From: Colwellia sp. PAMC 21821
GTDB lineage: Bacteria; Pseudomonadota; Gammaproteobacteria; Enterobacterales; Alteromonadaceae
DNA: 64,000 nt
Assembly: GCF_002077175.1 (NCBI RefSeq)
Contig: NZ_CP014943.1
Coordinates: 3,596,001-3,660,000, forward strand
Reading direction: 5' to 3'
Every line of letters begins with the position of its first letter. Within the stretch, counting starts at the first letter, position 1. Positions 10,191 through 17,528 of this stretch are shown here, in pieces. A model generated the notes under the pieces. The model searched no databases and was not told where the DNA came from. It saw only the letters and a list, made by a program, of their open reading frames with translations. A program made the translations under genes and the position numbers.

Positions 10191-10451
10191 ATGAAGAAGT
10201 TAAAAAACGAAGCTGACTTATTGAAAAAAGCCATTGTTATTGGTGAAGGTTACGCGAAAAATCGAGGTTATAAAGGTTTTTCAGGCACTAATGCTGCGAA
10301 AGAAAAAATTGAAAGTTTATATCGTTTACTCGTCAATGATAAGCTTATTCAACCGTTGCCAAAAGATGGTGAAGACCTAGCAAGCATGAAGCATAAGTTA
10401 GCGTTATGGATTGCAAAACAACTACCGGCAGATCATCCCTTACTTAAATAG
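10191..10451 (+). CDS. DUF5062-like small protein
   Basis: An 86-residue, basic, helical protein without a signal peptide or membrane segment. The pattern KNEADLLKKAIVIGEGYAKNRG, then a LYRLLVNDKLIQPL segment and MKHKLALWIAKQLPADHPLL at the end, resembles the small DUF5062 family known from Vibrio and Alteromonadales. Function is unknown. An AGGAAAG ribosome-binding site lies about 15 bases before the ATG. It stands alone between the VOC gene and the DUF2986-like gene, with short spacers on both sides. Confidence 0.65.
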   Translation: MKKLKNEADLLKKAIVIGEGYAKNRGYKGFSGTNAAKEKIESLYRLLVNDKLIQPLPKDGEDLASMKHKLALWIAKQLPADHPLLK

Positions 10452-10556
10452 CTAATGTACTCAACATTTGAGCGATTAACTAAACACAGAATTCACAACA
10501 ACTAGCGGATTGAATACGTTCGCAGTTTAAGTAATCAACAGAAGAATACTCGTTAT

Positions 10557-10781
10557 ATGAACCGTAAAAAGAAAATTAACCAAACCTTAAAATCAAAACT
10601 TAAAAAGATGAATGCTAAACTGCAAAATTCTAGCAAGCCTAAGTATGTTTCAAAAGCTGAACGTGCGGCGATTGCTGCACAAGAAGCTGAAGCTAATGTA
10701 GCTCTAAGCTCGGATGAAAGCTCAGATGAAAGTACTTCGGCAAATGATACGGATAGTGTTGCTAATAGCGAAAAAAAATAA
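10557..10781 (+). CDS. DUF2986-like small basic protein
   Basis: A 74-residue protein with a strongly basic N-terminus (MNRKKKINQTLKSKLKKMNAKL), a KPKYVSKAERAAIAAQEAEA helix and an acidic Ser/Asp-rich tail. This matches my recollection of DUF2986, a gammaproteobacterial family of unknown function. The charge layout would suit nucleic-acid binding, but that is inference. It ends 16 bases before the next gene and could be co-transcribed with it. Confidence 0.65.
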   Translation: MNRKKKINQTLKSKLKKMNAKLQNSSKPKYVSKAERAAIAAQEAEANVALSSDESSDESTSANDTDSVANSEKK

Positions 10782-10797
10782 GGTCTAATTTATTACT

Positions 10798-11310
10798 ATG
10801 TTGGAAGCGAGTTGTGACGTGAAAAGAATTGTAATTTTTGGCAATTCGGCATCAGGTAAGTCTAGCTTGGCAAAAGCTCTCGCTGAACATCAGCAACTTG
10901 CTCATTTAGATTTAGACACCTTAGCCTGGCTTCCAATCACAGATAAATCACCTATGCCGCATCGTCAAAGTGTCGATATCTCTGTCAGTGAAATAGACCG
11001 TTTTATTAAGCAAAATAACCAGTGGGTGATAGAAGGTTGCTACAGTGATTTACTCATCCACACGCTAGATAAGTGCAGCGAAGTAATATTCTTAAACCTA
11101 CCAATTAAACTTTGTATTAGTAACGCTAAAAACCGTCCTTGGGAACCGCATAAATATAAAACCAAAGCCGAGCAAGACGCTAATTTAGCTATGCTAATTG
11201 ATTGGATATCGCAATATGAACATCGCACAGATACCTTTTCAAAAACTGCCCATAAAAAGCTTTATGATGAGTTTTTGGGTGAGAAAAAACAACTTATCGA
11301 TAATCAATAA
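10798..11310 (+). CDS. Adenylate/shikimate kinase-like P-loop NTPase
   Basis: A P-loop kinase-like protein of about 170 residues. The Walker A motif GNSASGKSSLAKAL comes directly after the first beta strand (KRIVIFGNS), followed by a LDLDTLAWLP substrate-side segment and WVIEGCYSDLL, a pattern typical of uncharacterised adenylate-kinase-like ATPases. Two starts are possible: ATG at 10798, or GTG at 10819, which gives VKRIVIFG at the beginning as in most relatives and has GGAAG upstream. I give the longer version, but the GTG is at least as likely. The substrate is unknown. There is no obvious partner gene apart from the DUF2986-like gene 16 bases upstream. Confidence 0.75.
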   Translation: MLEASCDVKRIVIFGNSASGKSSLAKALAEHQQLAHLDLDTLAWLPITDKSPMPHRQSVDISVSEIDRFIKQNNQWVIEGCYSDLLIHTLDKCSEVIFLNLPIKLCISNAKNRPWEPHKYKTKAEQDANLAMLIDWISQYEHRTDTFSKTAHKKLYDEFLGEKKQLIDNQ

Positions 11311-11812
11311 CTTCATCTTATAAGTCGTCATATATTTTCGTGAAATTACTTATGAAGAACCCGTGAAACGGTCGTAATATTAATTATTATTATGGCAGTT
11401 TTGAGCATATTATAGCCATTAATCGTATTAGATTAAATGAACACTTGTGCGCTAAGCGGAAGCTCTGGTCACTCGTTTATCCTATTTATGAATATCATTG
11501 AAGGTAAAAATTAATTAATACGAGGTATTGGTATAGAGTGATGTGGAATAAAAATTACAAACCTGTATAACTGAGATTAACAGCTTGAATCTGCATATTT
11601 GTTAAAATATGGTAAATATCGTTATTACTGACACTTTTACTTTAATTGTTGACACTATCAATATTTAGATGTAAAAATAAAAAAAAACAATGACTTACAT
11701 CTGTTCTCTATTTTAAATTCAAGTAAATGACAAGGTCTATCATTTTGCATTCTTTGATTTTCTGATTAAAGTTATTTTAGCTTATCTAAGTTACATAGGG
11801 AGTGAATAAATA

Positions 11813-11893
11813 ATGGCGGATCAGCATAATACAAGACCTGACCCCGTAGGCTTTACTAGTAATGAATATTTCAACAGTAAATTAAAGCACTAA
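11813..11893 (+). CDS. Possible 26-residue ORF across a REP copy
   Basis: ATG at 11813 follows a good ribosome-binding site (ATAGGGAG). The ORF starts MADQHNT, then reads RPDPVGFT through the REP-like repeat and stops at 11891. It may be the 5' stub of a gene broken by the repeat, or chance. Only the start context supports it. Confidence 0.25.
   Translation: MADQHNTRPDPVGFTSNEYFNSKLKH
11830..11857 (+). repeat. REP-like repeat, left copy
   Basis: The sequence tacaagacctgaccccgtag followed by gctttact recurs at 13085-13112 with a single mismatch. The core TGACCCCGTAGG occurs three times in this region (11839, 13094 and 13112). At 13085 it begins at the end of a RAYT-type transposase remnant, the usual place for a REP family unit. 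Confidence 0.75.
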
Positions 11894-12284
11894 CTGGCAG
11901 GCGTATGTTGCCAAAAAAACAGAAAAAATCCGAATAGCCTCCACAGATTTAACGCTAAGTTTTACTTTGCCCCCCCCGATTTTTACACAATTTTTAGTTG
12001 GTTTGCCAAAAACTTACTTTGTCAGGTTCTTTTACAACCTTGTATTGTTAAAAAAAATTGATGTTTCTATGTGTATAAAAGTAATGAAAATAATATATTT
12101 AGCATGATTTATGCATTGTGTCCTTCTTGAAGCCTTTCGCAACATCCTGCTGTTTATTTTAGCTGTATAATTTGATAGTGCTAATGAGTTTTCAGTTGTA
12201 ACTAGTTATGTAGTAAAGAATGTTATTACATAATTTACCCACCGCATACTCGCGGGTCTGATCACTTTATGTTAAGGAATAAAC

Positions 12285-12887
12285 ATGAAATTCAAATTAT
12301 TTAAAGCCTCTTTTTTAGGCTTACTATTGACCATTAGTAATTATGCAAATGCATCTTTAATCTCTTTTGAGTTTAACAGTACCGATTCGACACTTACTTA
12401 TGAATGGACCATTGAATCGTCTCAACCGGTATACAATATTAATTGGGGAATTTACTATCTTGCTGAAATTATTACGACACTCGATGGTATTAGCACAACA
12501 CAAGATGGTTCTTTTGGGGCTTTAAGTATAGGTGACGATGTGTTGAGTTCAGGTCCTCCTGGTGCGAGAATATCCAATGGTGGTTTTGAATTATTCAAAC
12601 ATATTCCTTTACCTAATGGGGGGTTTGATATTCAAGGGTTTTTCGTCGCGGAAGGTCAAGTGTTATTCAGCAGTAGAATCATGGGGGATGCGGATTTCCA
12701 GGGGGGGAGTGCGTCGTTTATAGACAGTCAGTTTGATTTAATTAAAGATACTAATCCAAATTTACCTAATTTTGTAGATACTCAGAATGGCACTTTAAAT
12801 ATCAAAGTTCCAGAACCCTCTACTTTAGCTATTTTTGCATTAGGCTTGATAGGTCTAGCATCACGTCGATTTAAGAAACAATCTTAG
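12285..12887 (+). CDS. PEP-CTERM sorting-domain protein
   Basis: A secreted 200-residue protein predicted to be handled by an exosortase. The N-terminus MKFKLFKASFLGLLLTISNYANA is a Sec signal peptide with cleavage near residue 23. The C-terminus has the full PEP-CTERM layout: VPEPST at about residue 175, a hydrophobic segment (LAIFALGLIGLA) and an RRFKK basic tail. The middle is a Gly/Asn/Asp-rich, beta-type region without a domain I recognise. A good ribosome-binding site (TTAAGGAAT) precedes the ATG. No exosortase or exopolysaccharide gene is nearby, so the processing enzyme must be encoded elsewhere. The gene lies between two REP-like copies in otherwise gene-poor DNA, which fits accessory status. 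Confidence 0.88.
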   Translation: MKFKLFKASFLGLLLTISNYANASLISFEFNSTDSTLTYEWTIESSQPVYNINWGIYYLAEIITTLDGISTTQDGSFGALSIGDDVLSSGPPGARISNGGFELFKHIPLPNGGFDIQGFFVAEGQVLFSSRIMGDADFQGGSASFIDSQFDLIKDTNPNLPNFVDTQNGTLNIKVPEPSTLAIFALGLIGLASRRFKKQS

Positions 12888-12955
12888 GTTGGTTTCATTA
12901 ATGTCGAAATTGAGTATAGAATGCGGCATGCCTGAATAAACCGATGTAAAACAAT

Positions 12956-13096
12956 GTTATCGATTATCATCAAAAAGCATTTGCCAGTTTGGTAAGTGCT
13001 TATGGCTCTGGCGGTTATACGCAAAAGCAGGTCGGCGACTACTTTGGTTTGCATTATTCTCAAATTAGTCGCATTGTCGCAAAGTACAAGACCTGA
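12956..13096 (+). pseudogene. C-terminal remnant of a RAYT (REP-associated) transposase
   Basis: Forty-six codons in one frame read VIDYHQKAFASLVSAYGSGG then YTQKQVGDYFGLHYSQISRI and end VAKYKT-stop. This is the C-terminal helix-turn-helix tail typical of Y1/REP-associated tyrosine transposases (AY-SGGY-QKE-----FG-HYS-VSRIV). An in-frame stop lies just upstream (12947) and the catalytic HUH domain is absent, so only a fragment remains. The stop codon TGA is part of the REP-like repeat. Confidence 0.7.
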
Positions 13097-13130
13097 CCCC
13101 GTAGGTTTTACTGACCCCGTAGGTTTTTTT
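13085..13130 (+). repeat. REP-like repeats, right tandem pair
   Basis: Two tandem copies of TGACCCCGTAGGTTTT spaced 18 bases apart (13094 and 13112). The first copy, with its left extension tacaagacc, matches the unit at 11830 over 28 bases with one mismatch. The pair directly follows the RAYT remnant. Confidence 0.8.
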
Positions 13131-13278
13131 GGCAAAACGGACTGTTTATTAAAATAAAAACGCTTTTCTTAAACTAGAATGACATCAATCTCGTTTGTAA
13201 AACACCGAAAATGTAAAAATAGCCGATATCATGCGTAATGCTATTGCACAAATATTGTTGATTTTAATAGTGCCTAAT

Positions 13279-14088
13279 CTACCACTTCTTGCGCGTTAAA
13301 AATGGCTTATGCTGTTCAGCGTCATGAGTTTGATTATAAATTTTACGGTGTACATTTTTTCCCATTAAAATTCTGATTTGATAGTAAGACTCTCTAAATA
13401 ACGCCCAGCCTTTACTACCTTTCCAACTTTTGTTGTATAACTTTTTATTTGCCGCAATCGCATCTGGAGATTGTGACATTAAGGAAAGCGCGAAAACTTG
13501 TGCATCGGCTAGTGGCGTTGCTGTTAATTCAGTCACTAGATTTAAAGCTAATGCTTGTTCGCCAGTAAACATCTCTGCTGTCATGGCGAGTTTTTTTGCT
13601 TGATCAATCGGCATAAGGTCGCGCAGTGCTATTGTGCCGCCCATATCAGGTATTAAGCCCCATTTACCTTCTAGAATCGATAGCGAGCTGTCTGGCGTGG
13701 CAAATCTAAAGTCGGCGCCTAAAGCAATTTGTAAACCGCCACCCCAACAGCGCCCTTGAATAACACAAATTACCGGTACAGGAATAGTTTGCCAACCGGT
13801 TGAAACCACTTGCGCTAAATTAGACCGCCAAGGCAAAACTTTAAAGAGTAGTTTTAGCATGTTCATAGGTGATTTCATGATGGACTTTACGTCTAAGCCG
13901 GAACAAAAATCGTCACCATTACCTGATACGATAACCGCACGAATTTCACGGTTTTTACGCAATGTTTTAATGGTGCTACGAATGGCAATAAACATTGGCA
14001 TGTCTAGCGCATTTAGTTTGTCAGTGCGATTAAGTTTTACGTGGGCGATGTTATTGCTGATCTCTACACTTACGCGTTGTTCGGTCAT
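13279..14088 (-). CDS. Crotonase/enoyl-CoA hydratase family protein
   Basis: A 269-residue protein of the crotonase superfamily. It opens with the usual strand (VSVEISNNIAHVKLNRTDKLNALD), followed by the oxyanion-hole segment GNGDDFCSGLDVKSI and the second one QGRCWGGGLQIALGADFRFATPDSSL, then the EGKWGLIPDMGG segment. An Asp near the position of the second catalytic acid is present, but I cannot decide between hydratase and isomerase activity. Family members of this type are usually annotated only as crotonase/enoyl-CoA hydratase. Transcribed alone, away from the isoaspartyl peptidase gene. Confidence 0.88.
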   Translation of the reverse strand: MTEQRVSVEISNNIAHVKLNRTDKLNALDMPMFIAIRSTIKTLRKNREIRAVIVSGNGDDFCSGLDVKSIMKSPMNMLKLLFKVLPWRSNLAQVVSTGWQTIPVPVICVIQGRCWGGGLQIALGADFRFATPDSSLSILEGKWGLIPDMGGTIALRDLMPIDQAKKLAMTAEMFTGEQALALNLVTELTATPLADAQVFALSLMSQSPDAIAANKKLYNKSWKGSKGWALFRESYYQIRILMGKNVHRKIYNQTHDAEQHKPFLTRKKW

Positions 14089-14301
14089 GAAAGTCCTTAG
14101 CGTTATAAGCGATTGGCCTATAAAGATAATGTGATGGTATGACCAGTACCATAGCGAAAGTGGCTATTAATGTCTACATTGAGTGGGCTCGCTGAGCGCT
14201 GAAAGCTTGTAAATACATTGAATTTATCGCACATTGTATTTATAGCGTTTAAGAACACAATTATGGCGACGAAATCACATGAAAAATAACGGCAAAATTA
14301 T

Positions 14302-15351
14302 ATGAAAAATAAAATTATTTTATCGACGATCTTAACACTAGCAAGTGCACAATTATTTATCACTGATTTAGCACAAGCTCAGCAAGAGCAAGCTTTCGCT
14401 ATCGCCATACATGGCGGGGCAGGCACAATAAATAAAAGTAAGATGACCAAAGAAAAACGTCAAGCTTATGAAGGTAAACTAAAAGAAGCACGTGATGTAG
14501 GTTACGCTTTGTTAGCTGATGGTAAATCTAGCCAAGCGGCTGTTATTTCGGCTATTCAAATATTAGAAAACTCGCCATTGTTCAATGCTGGCAAGGGCGC
14601 TGTTTACACTTTTGATGGCGAACATGAGCTCGATGCGTCAATTATGAACGGTAAAACCTTAAATGCTGGCGCAGTATCGGGTGTAAAAACGGTTAAAAGC
14701 CCAATAGCATTAGCTGAAGCTGTGATGGAAAAGTCGGTTCATGTCATGCTCAGTGGCGAAGGTGCTGAAGTTTTTGCTAAACAACAGGGCTTAGAAAGCG
14801 TTGAAAATAGTTATTTTGATACCGATGCGAGATACCAGTCGTTATTAAAAGCTAAAAAGCAGCTAGCTGAGAAAGAAAAAGAACTGAAAGATTTTCAAGC
14901 TGCGCACCAAACGCTAAATAATGAATATAAATTTGGCACCGTTGGTGCTGTAGCGCTTGATAAATCGGGCACTATAACCGCTGGCACGAGTACCGGCGGA
15001 ATGACAGCTAAACGCTTTGGTCGTATTGGCGATGCGCCTATTATAGGTGCAGGGACATACGCGAACAATGACAGCTGCGCGGTTTCAGCAACGGGTCATG
15101 GTGAATACTTTATTCGCTACCATGTGGCAGCTGATATTTGTGCGCGCATGCAATACCAAGGTATTAGTCTTGAAAAAGCGGCTGATGTAGTGATAAATGA
15201 TGTGTTAGTTAAAGCTGGCGGCTCTGGTGGTGTTGTTGCAATAGATGTAGCAGGTAATATTGCTATGCCATTTAATAGCACGGGTATGTATCGTGCGAGT
15301 AAGTCGTCAAATGGTGAAGAATTTGTTGGAATATTTAAAGATGATAAATAA
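14302..15351 (+). CDS. Isoaspartyl peptidase / plant-type L-asparaginase
   Basis: A periplasmic Ntn-hydrolase that cleaves isoaspartyl dipeptides and asparagine; it is made as a precursor and self-cleaves before a Thr nucleophile. Visible signs are a signal peptide (cleavage after about residue 26, AQA), IAIHGGAG at the start of the mature chain, NAGKGAVYTFDGEHELDASI, and the cleavage site FGTVGAVALD with Thr213, then TSTGGM and GRIGDAPIIGAGTYAN. A Lys/Glu-rich helical linker precedes the cleavage site, as usual in the family. The end overlaps the CreA-like gene, suggesting a two-gene operon. Confidence 0.93.
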   Translation: MKNKIILSTILTLASAQLFITDLAQAQQEQAFAIAIHGGAGTINKSKMTKEKRQAYEGKLKEARDVGYALLADGKSSQAAVISAIQILENSPLFNAGKGAVYTFDGEHELDASIMNGKTLNAGAVSGVKTVKSPIALAEAVMEKSVHVMLSGEGAEVFAKQQGLESVENSYFDTDARYQSLLKAKKQLAEKEKELKDFQAAHQTLNNEYKFGTVGAVALDKSGTITAGTSTGGMTAKRFGRIGDAPIIGAGTYANNDSCAVSATGHGEYFIRYHVAADICARMQYQGISLEKAADVVINDVLVKAGGSGGVVAIDVAGNIAMPFNSTGMYRASKSSNGEEFVGIFKDDK

Positions 15352-15841
15352 AAGCAGGTTAAAAATAGCGCGTAATACTTTTTTAGGATTAGCTTTTGGC
15401 TCAGTGCTTGTCGGTTGTTCAGATGATGTGGGTAAAGTTAGCTTAGGCTTATTTACGACCAAAGATGTCGTTATCAGAGCTCAGCAAGACCCAATTGTAA
15501 CCGGGGTAACTTGCCATATTAGCCATGTAGAAGCCGATTTAGACTTTTCAGATCCTTCTGATATGAGCATAGCTTGTCGACAAACAGGTGAAATAACAGC
15601 AGAGCATTTAGCGCAAATTGATCGCACAAAAAATGGTGAAGTGGTTTTTAAAGAGTCAAAAAGTATTTTATTTAAAAGCTTAAAGGTCAGACGTATTTAT
15701 GATGCTGAAAATAAAACCCTAATTTACCTGTCTTATTCAACGAAAGAGTCGTCGGGCAGTCATCATCATTCATTATCCACCGTGCCTTTATATAATACCA
15801 AGGCTTGGCAATGGGCATTGGCTCAAAAGGTTAAAAACTAG
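15341..15841 (+). CDS. CreA-like lipoprotein
   Basis: A 166-residue CreA-family protein. The match is clear in VTCHISHVEADLDFSDPSD, IACRQTGEI, VVFKESKSILFKSLKVRRIY and IYLSYSTKESSGS; the family's function is not established. The ATG at 15341 is chosen because it gives a lipoprotein signal peptide with the lipobox LVGC (Cys26); the frame is open further upstream inside the previous gene. It overlaps the isoaspartyl peptidase by 11 bases, so coupled translation is likely. Anchoring in the inner or outer membrane cannot be told apart with confidence; the residues after Cys are Ser-Asp. Confidence 0.85.
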   Translation: MINKSRLKIARNTFLGLAFGSVLVGCSDDVGKVSLGLFTTKDVVIRAQQDPIVTGVTCHISHVEADLDFSDPSDMSIACRQTGEITAEHLAQIDRTKNGEVVFKESKSILFKSLKVRRIYDAENKTLIYLSYSTKESSGSHHHSLSTVPLYNTKAWQWALAQKVKN

Positions 15842-15970
15842 TTGTTAACCTGATAATAATTTAGCGTAAGCTGTTTGGTATAAACCCTATTTGCTTTTGG
15901 CATTACTCGCTATGTTTTAATTTACGGCGTATAAAGCCAAAAGCTAAAGATTTAAAAAGTAGTAAAAACT

Positions 15971-16753
15971 ATGTTGGCAAACCTGTTTAGCCCAAAAGCA
16001 ATTATTGACGAGAACAGTAAAAATTGGATACTCGATACTTTTGCATGGGCAATTGAAAATTTTGATATTAATGTTCTTAAAGACGATGCGCGCTTAATAC
16101 TACCAACCAATGAGTTCTATCCTGGTACGGTTACCAGTATTGAAGAAATGGCTCAAGCGATGTTTACCAATACAAAAAACTATGCCGGTATGCAAAAGTG
16201 GCCGATAGAACTTACTTCTGCTACGCCGACATCGACCACTGCCATTGAAGATTTAAGTTTAGGAGCGATTATTCGTGGTGAACATGCTGAAGTTGATGTC
16301 AGCATGAGTAATGCGCCATTAATGCTTGGGTTTACGCAAAATCAAGTAAATCAACCACAAGATTTAATTGCCGGTATTAGCCAGGCACTTGCCAGTATTT
16401 TGGTAGTTTCTAACAAGGTATTACCACCCGGTGGTAAAGAGTATTTACCACAAGCGATAGATCTTGTTGCCTGTTTTATGGGCTTTGGTGTTATTTTTGC
16501 CAATACGGCTTATCAATTTAGAGGTGGTTGTGGCTCATGTAATAATGCCAGTTTAAACCGCAAAGCCGCATTAACTGAGCCTGAAACGTTATATGCTTTA
16601 GCACTGTTTTGTGTCTTGAAAAAAGAACCGATAAAAAATGTTAAAGGCCATTTAAAGTCTCATTTGAAAAAAGATTTTGTTAGTGCTTATAAAAGTATTG
16701 AGCAATCAATTTCATCTACCACACAACCGGCATTATTAGCTTTAGTAAGTTAA
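15971..16753 (+). CDS. Conserved protein of unknown function with a CGSC motif
   Basis: A 260-residue soluble protein that I do not recognise by name. The N-terminal half has FAWAIENFDINVLKDDARLI, and the C-terminal half has a cysteine motif, QFRGGCGSCNNASLNRKAAL, followed by TEPETLYALALFCVLK. I recall a similar C-G-S-C followed by a (R/K)xAALxExExxYALALF segment in other uncharacterised bacterial proteins; the two cysteines could bind metal or form a disulfide. There is no signal peptide or membrane span. It is a monocistronic gene with about 130 bases on either side. Confidence 0.7.
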   Translation: MLANLFSPKAIIDENSKNWILDTFAWAIENFDINVLKDDARLILPTNEFYPGTVTSIEEMAQAMFTNTKNYAGMQKWPIELTSATPTSTTAIEDLSLGAIIRGEHAEVDVSMSNAPLMLGFTQNQVNQPQDLIAGISQALASILVVSNKVLPPGGKEYLPQAIDLVACFMGFGVIFANTAYQFRGGCGSCNNASLNRKAALTEPETLYALALFCVLKKEPIKNVKGHLKSHLKKDFVSAYKSIEQSISSTTQPALLALVS

Positions 16754-16898
16754 TAAATTGAAAAAGCTAAAAATTTAATAAAATTTGCTGTAAATGGATG
16801 ATTTATTTGCAAATGGGTCTACAGTTAATAGTGTATAAGAAAATTATGTTTAATCAGTACTTGGGTATTAGCTTTATTTAAATTTTTAGGGATCCACT

Positions 16899-17312
16899 AT
16901 GGAATCATTACAAGTAAAAGAATATATGAACCATTATCCCGTGACTTTCACGCCAGATATGGTGGTAGAAGAAGCGGCGCTGCGGTTTTTAAAAACCAAG
17001 CAAATTGGTGGTCCTGTTATCGATAAAAATAATCAGTTAATTGGCTTTTTATCGGAAAGTGATGTGTTATCTAAAATGATCGAAACTATTTACTATAACG
17101 AGCACATTGCCGATGTTGCAGATTTAATGCGCAAAGATGTGTTAACAGTAAAACCTTATGACAGTGTTATTGAGCTAGGTCAGCAAATGCTGAAAAATAA
17201 ACCTAAGGTATATCCCGTTGTAGACGATGATGAAAATTTACTCGGCACAATATCCCGTAATGATGTGCTTCGTGCTATCGACCTACATTTACGTTCAGGT
17301 TACAAAAGCTAA
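16899..17312 (+). CDS. Two-CBS-domain protein
   Basis: A 137-residue protein made of a pair of CBS domains and nothing else (about residues 1-62 and 72-135). The first has VKEYMNHYPVTFTPD and the GFLSESDVLSKM end; the second has DLMRKDVLTVKPYDSV and GTISRNDVLRAID. Such Bateman modules bind adenine nucleotides and act as sensors, but the target is not deducible. A ribosome-binding site (TTAGGGA) precedes the ATG. It is followed by a good terminator and is monocistronic. Confidence 0.92.
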   Translation: MESLQVKEYMNHYPVTFTPDMVVEEAALRFLKTKQIGGPVIDKNNQLIGFLSESDVLSKMIETIYYNEHIADVADLMRKDVLTVKPYDSVIELGQQMLKNKPKVYPVVDDDENLLGTISRNDVLRAIDLHLRSGYKS

Positions 17313-17337
17313 CTAGTTAAGCTATATAACTCGCTTA

Positions 17338-17377
17338 TTAAAGCGTTACCTTTTGTTAACGCTTTAATTTTGCTTTT
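17338..17377 (+). terminator. Terminator after the CBS gene
   Basis: Perfect 11-bp stem TTAAAGCGTTA / TAACGCTTTAA with an 8-base loop, followed by a T-rich run (TTTTGCTTTTTT) ending near 17379, 25 bases after the CBS stop codon. Confidence 0.8.
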
Positions 17378-17528
17378 TTGGTTAACTAAAATTTTACGTA
17401 CACAAATAACTGTACACAAAATAGCTGAACATAATAATAACAAACTGACACTTTCAAGGACTGTGCGTATTCATTTGCCATTGTTTACCTGTTAAACTGG
17501 CTTTTTTGTTATCTGTTTTGAGTCTCTT

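Larger units (their letters stand above)
11311..12284. other. Long gene-poor interval before the PEP-CTERM gene
   Basis: About 970 bases of AT-rich DNA with no supported full-length gene. It holds one copy of a REP-like sequence at 11831-11857, a 26-codon ORF across that repeat (11813-11893), an 8-base C run near 11970 and several A/T homopolymers. The high AT content and lack of coding signal suggest decayed DNA, partly regulatory for the gene at 12285. Confidence 0.6.
12888..13278. other. Gap between PEP-CTERM gene and crotonase gene
   Basis: About 390 bases that hold the RAYT remnant and REP-like repeats. The remaining 148 bases (13131-13278) show no gene and no convincing terminator for either convergent flanking gene. 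Confidence 0.6.

Noticed and set aside
11969..11977. C-tract as a phase-variation switch
   Set aside because: The run of eight C is in non-coding DNA with no adjacent ORF or promoter spacing that it would alter.
12884..13135. 83-codon minus-strand ORF over the RAYT remnant
   Set aside because: The opposite strand reads a recognisable transposase C-terminus; this frame is its shadow.
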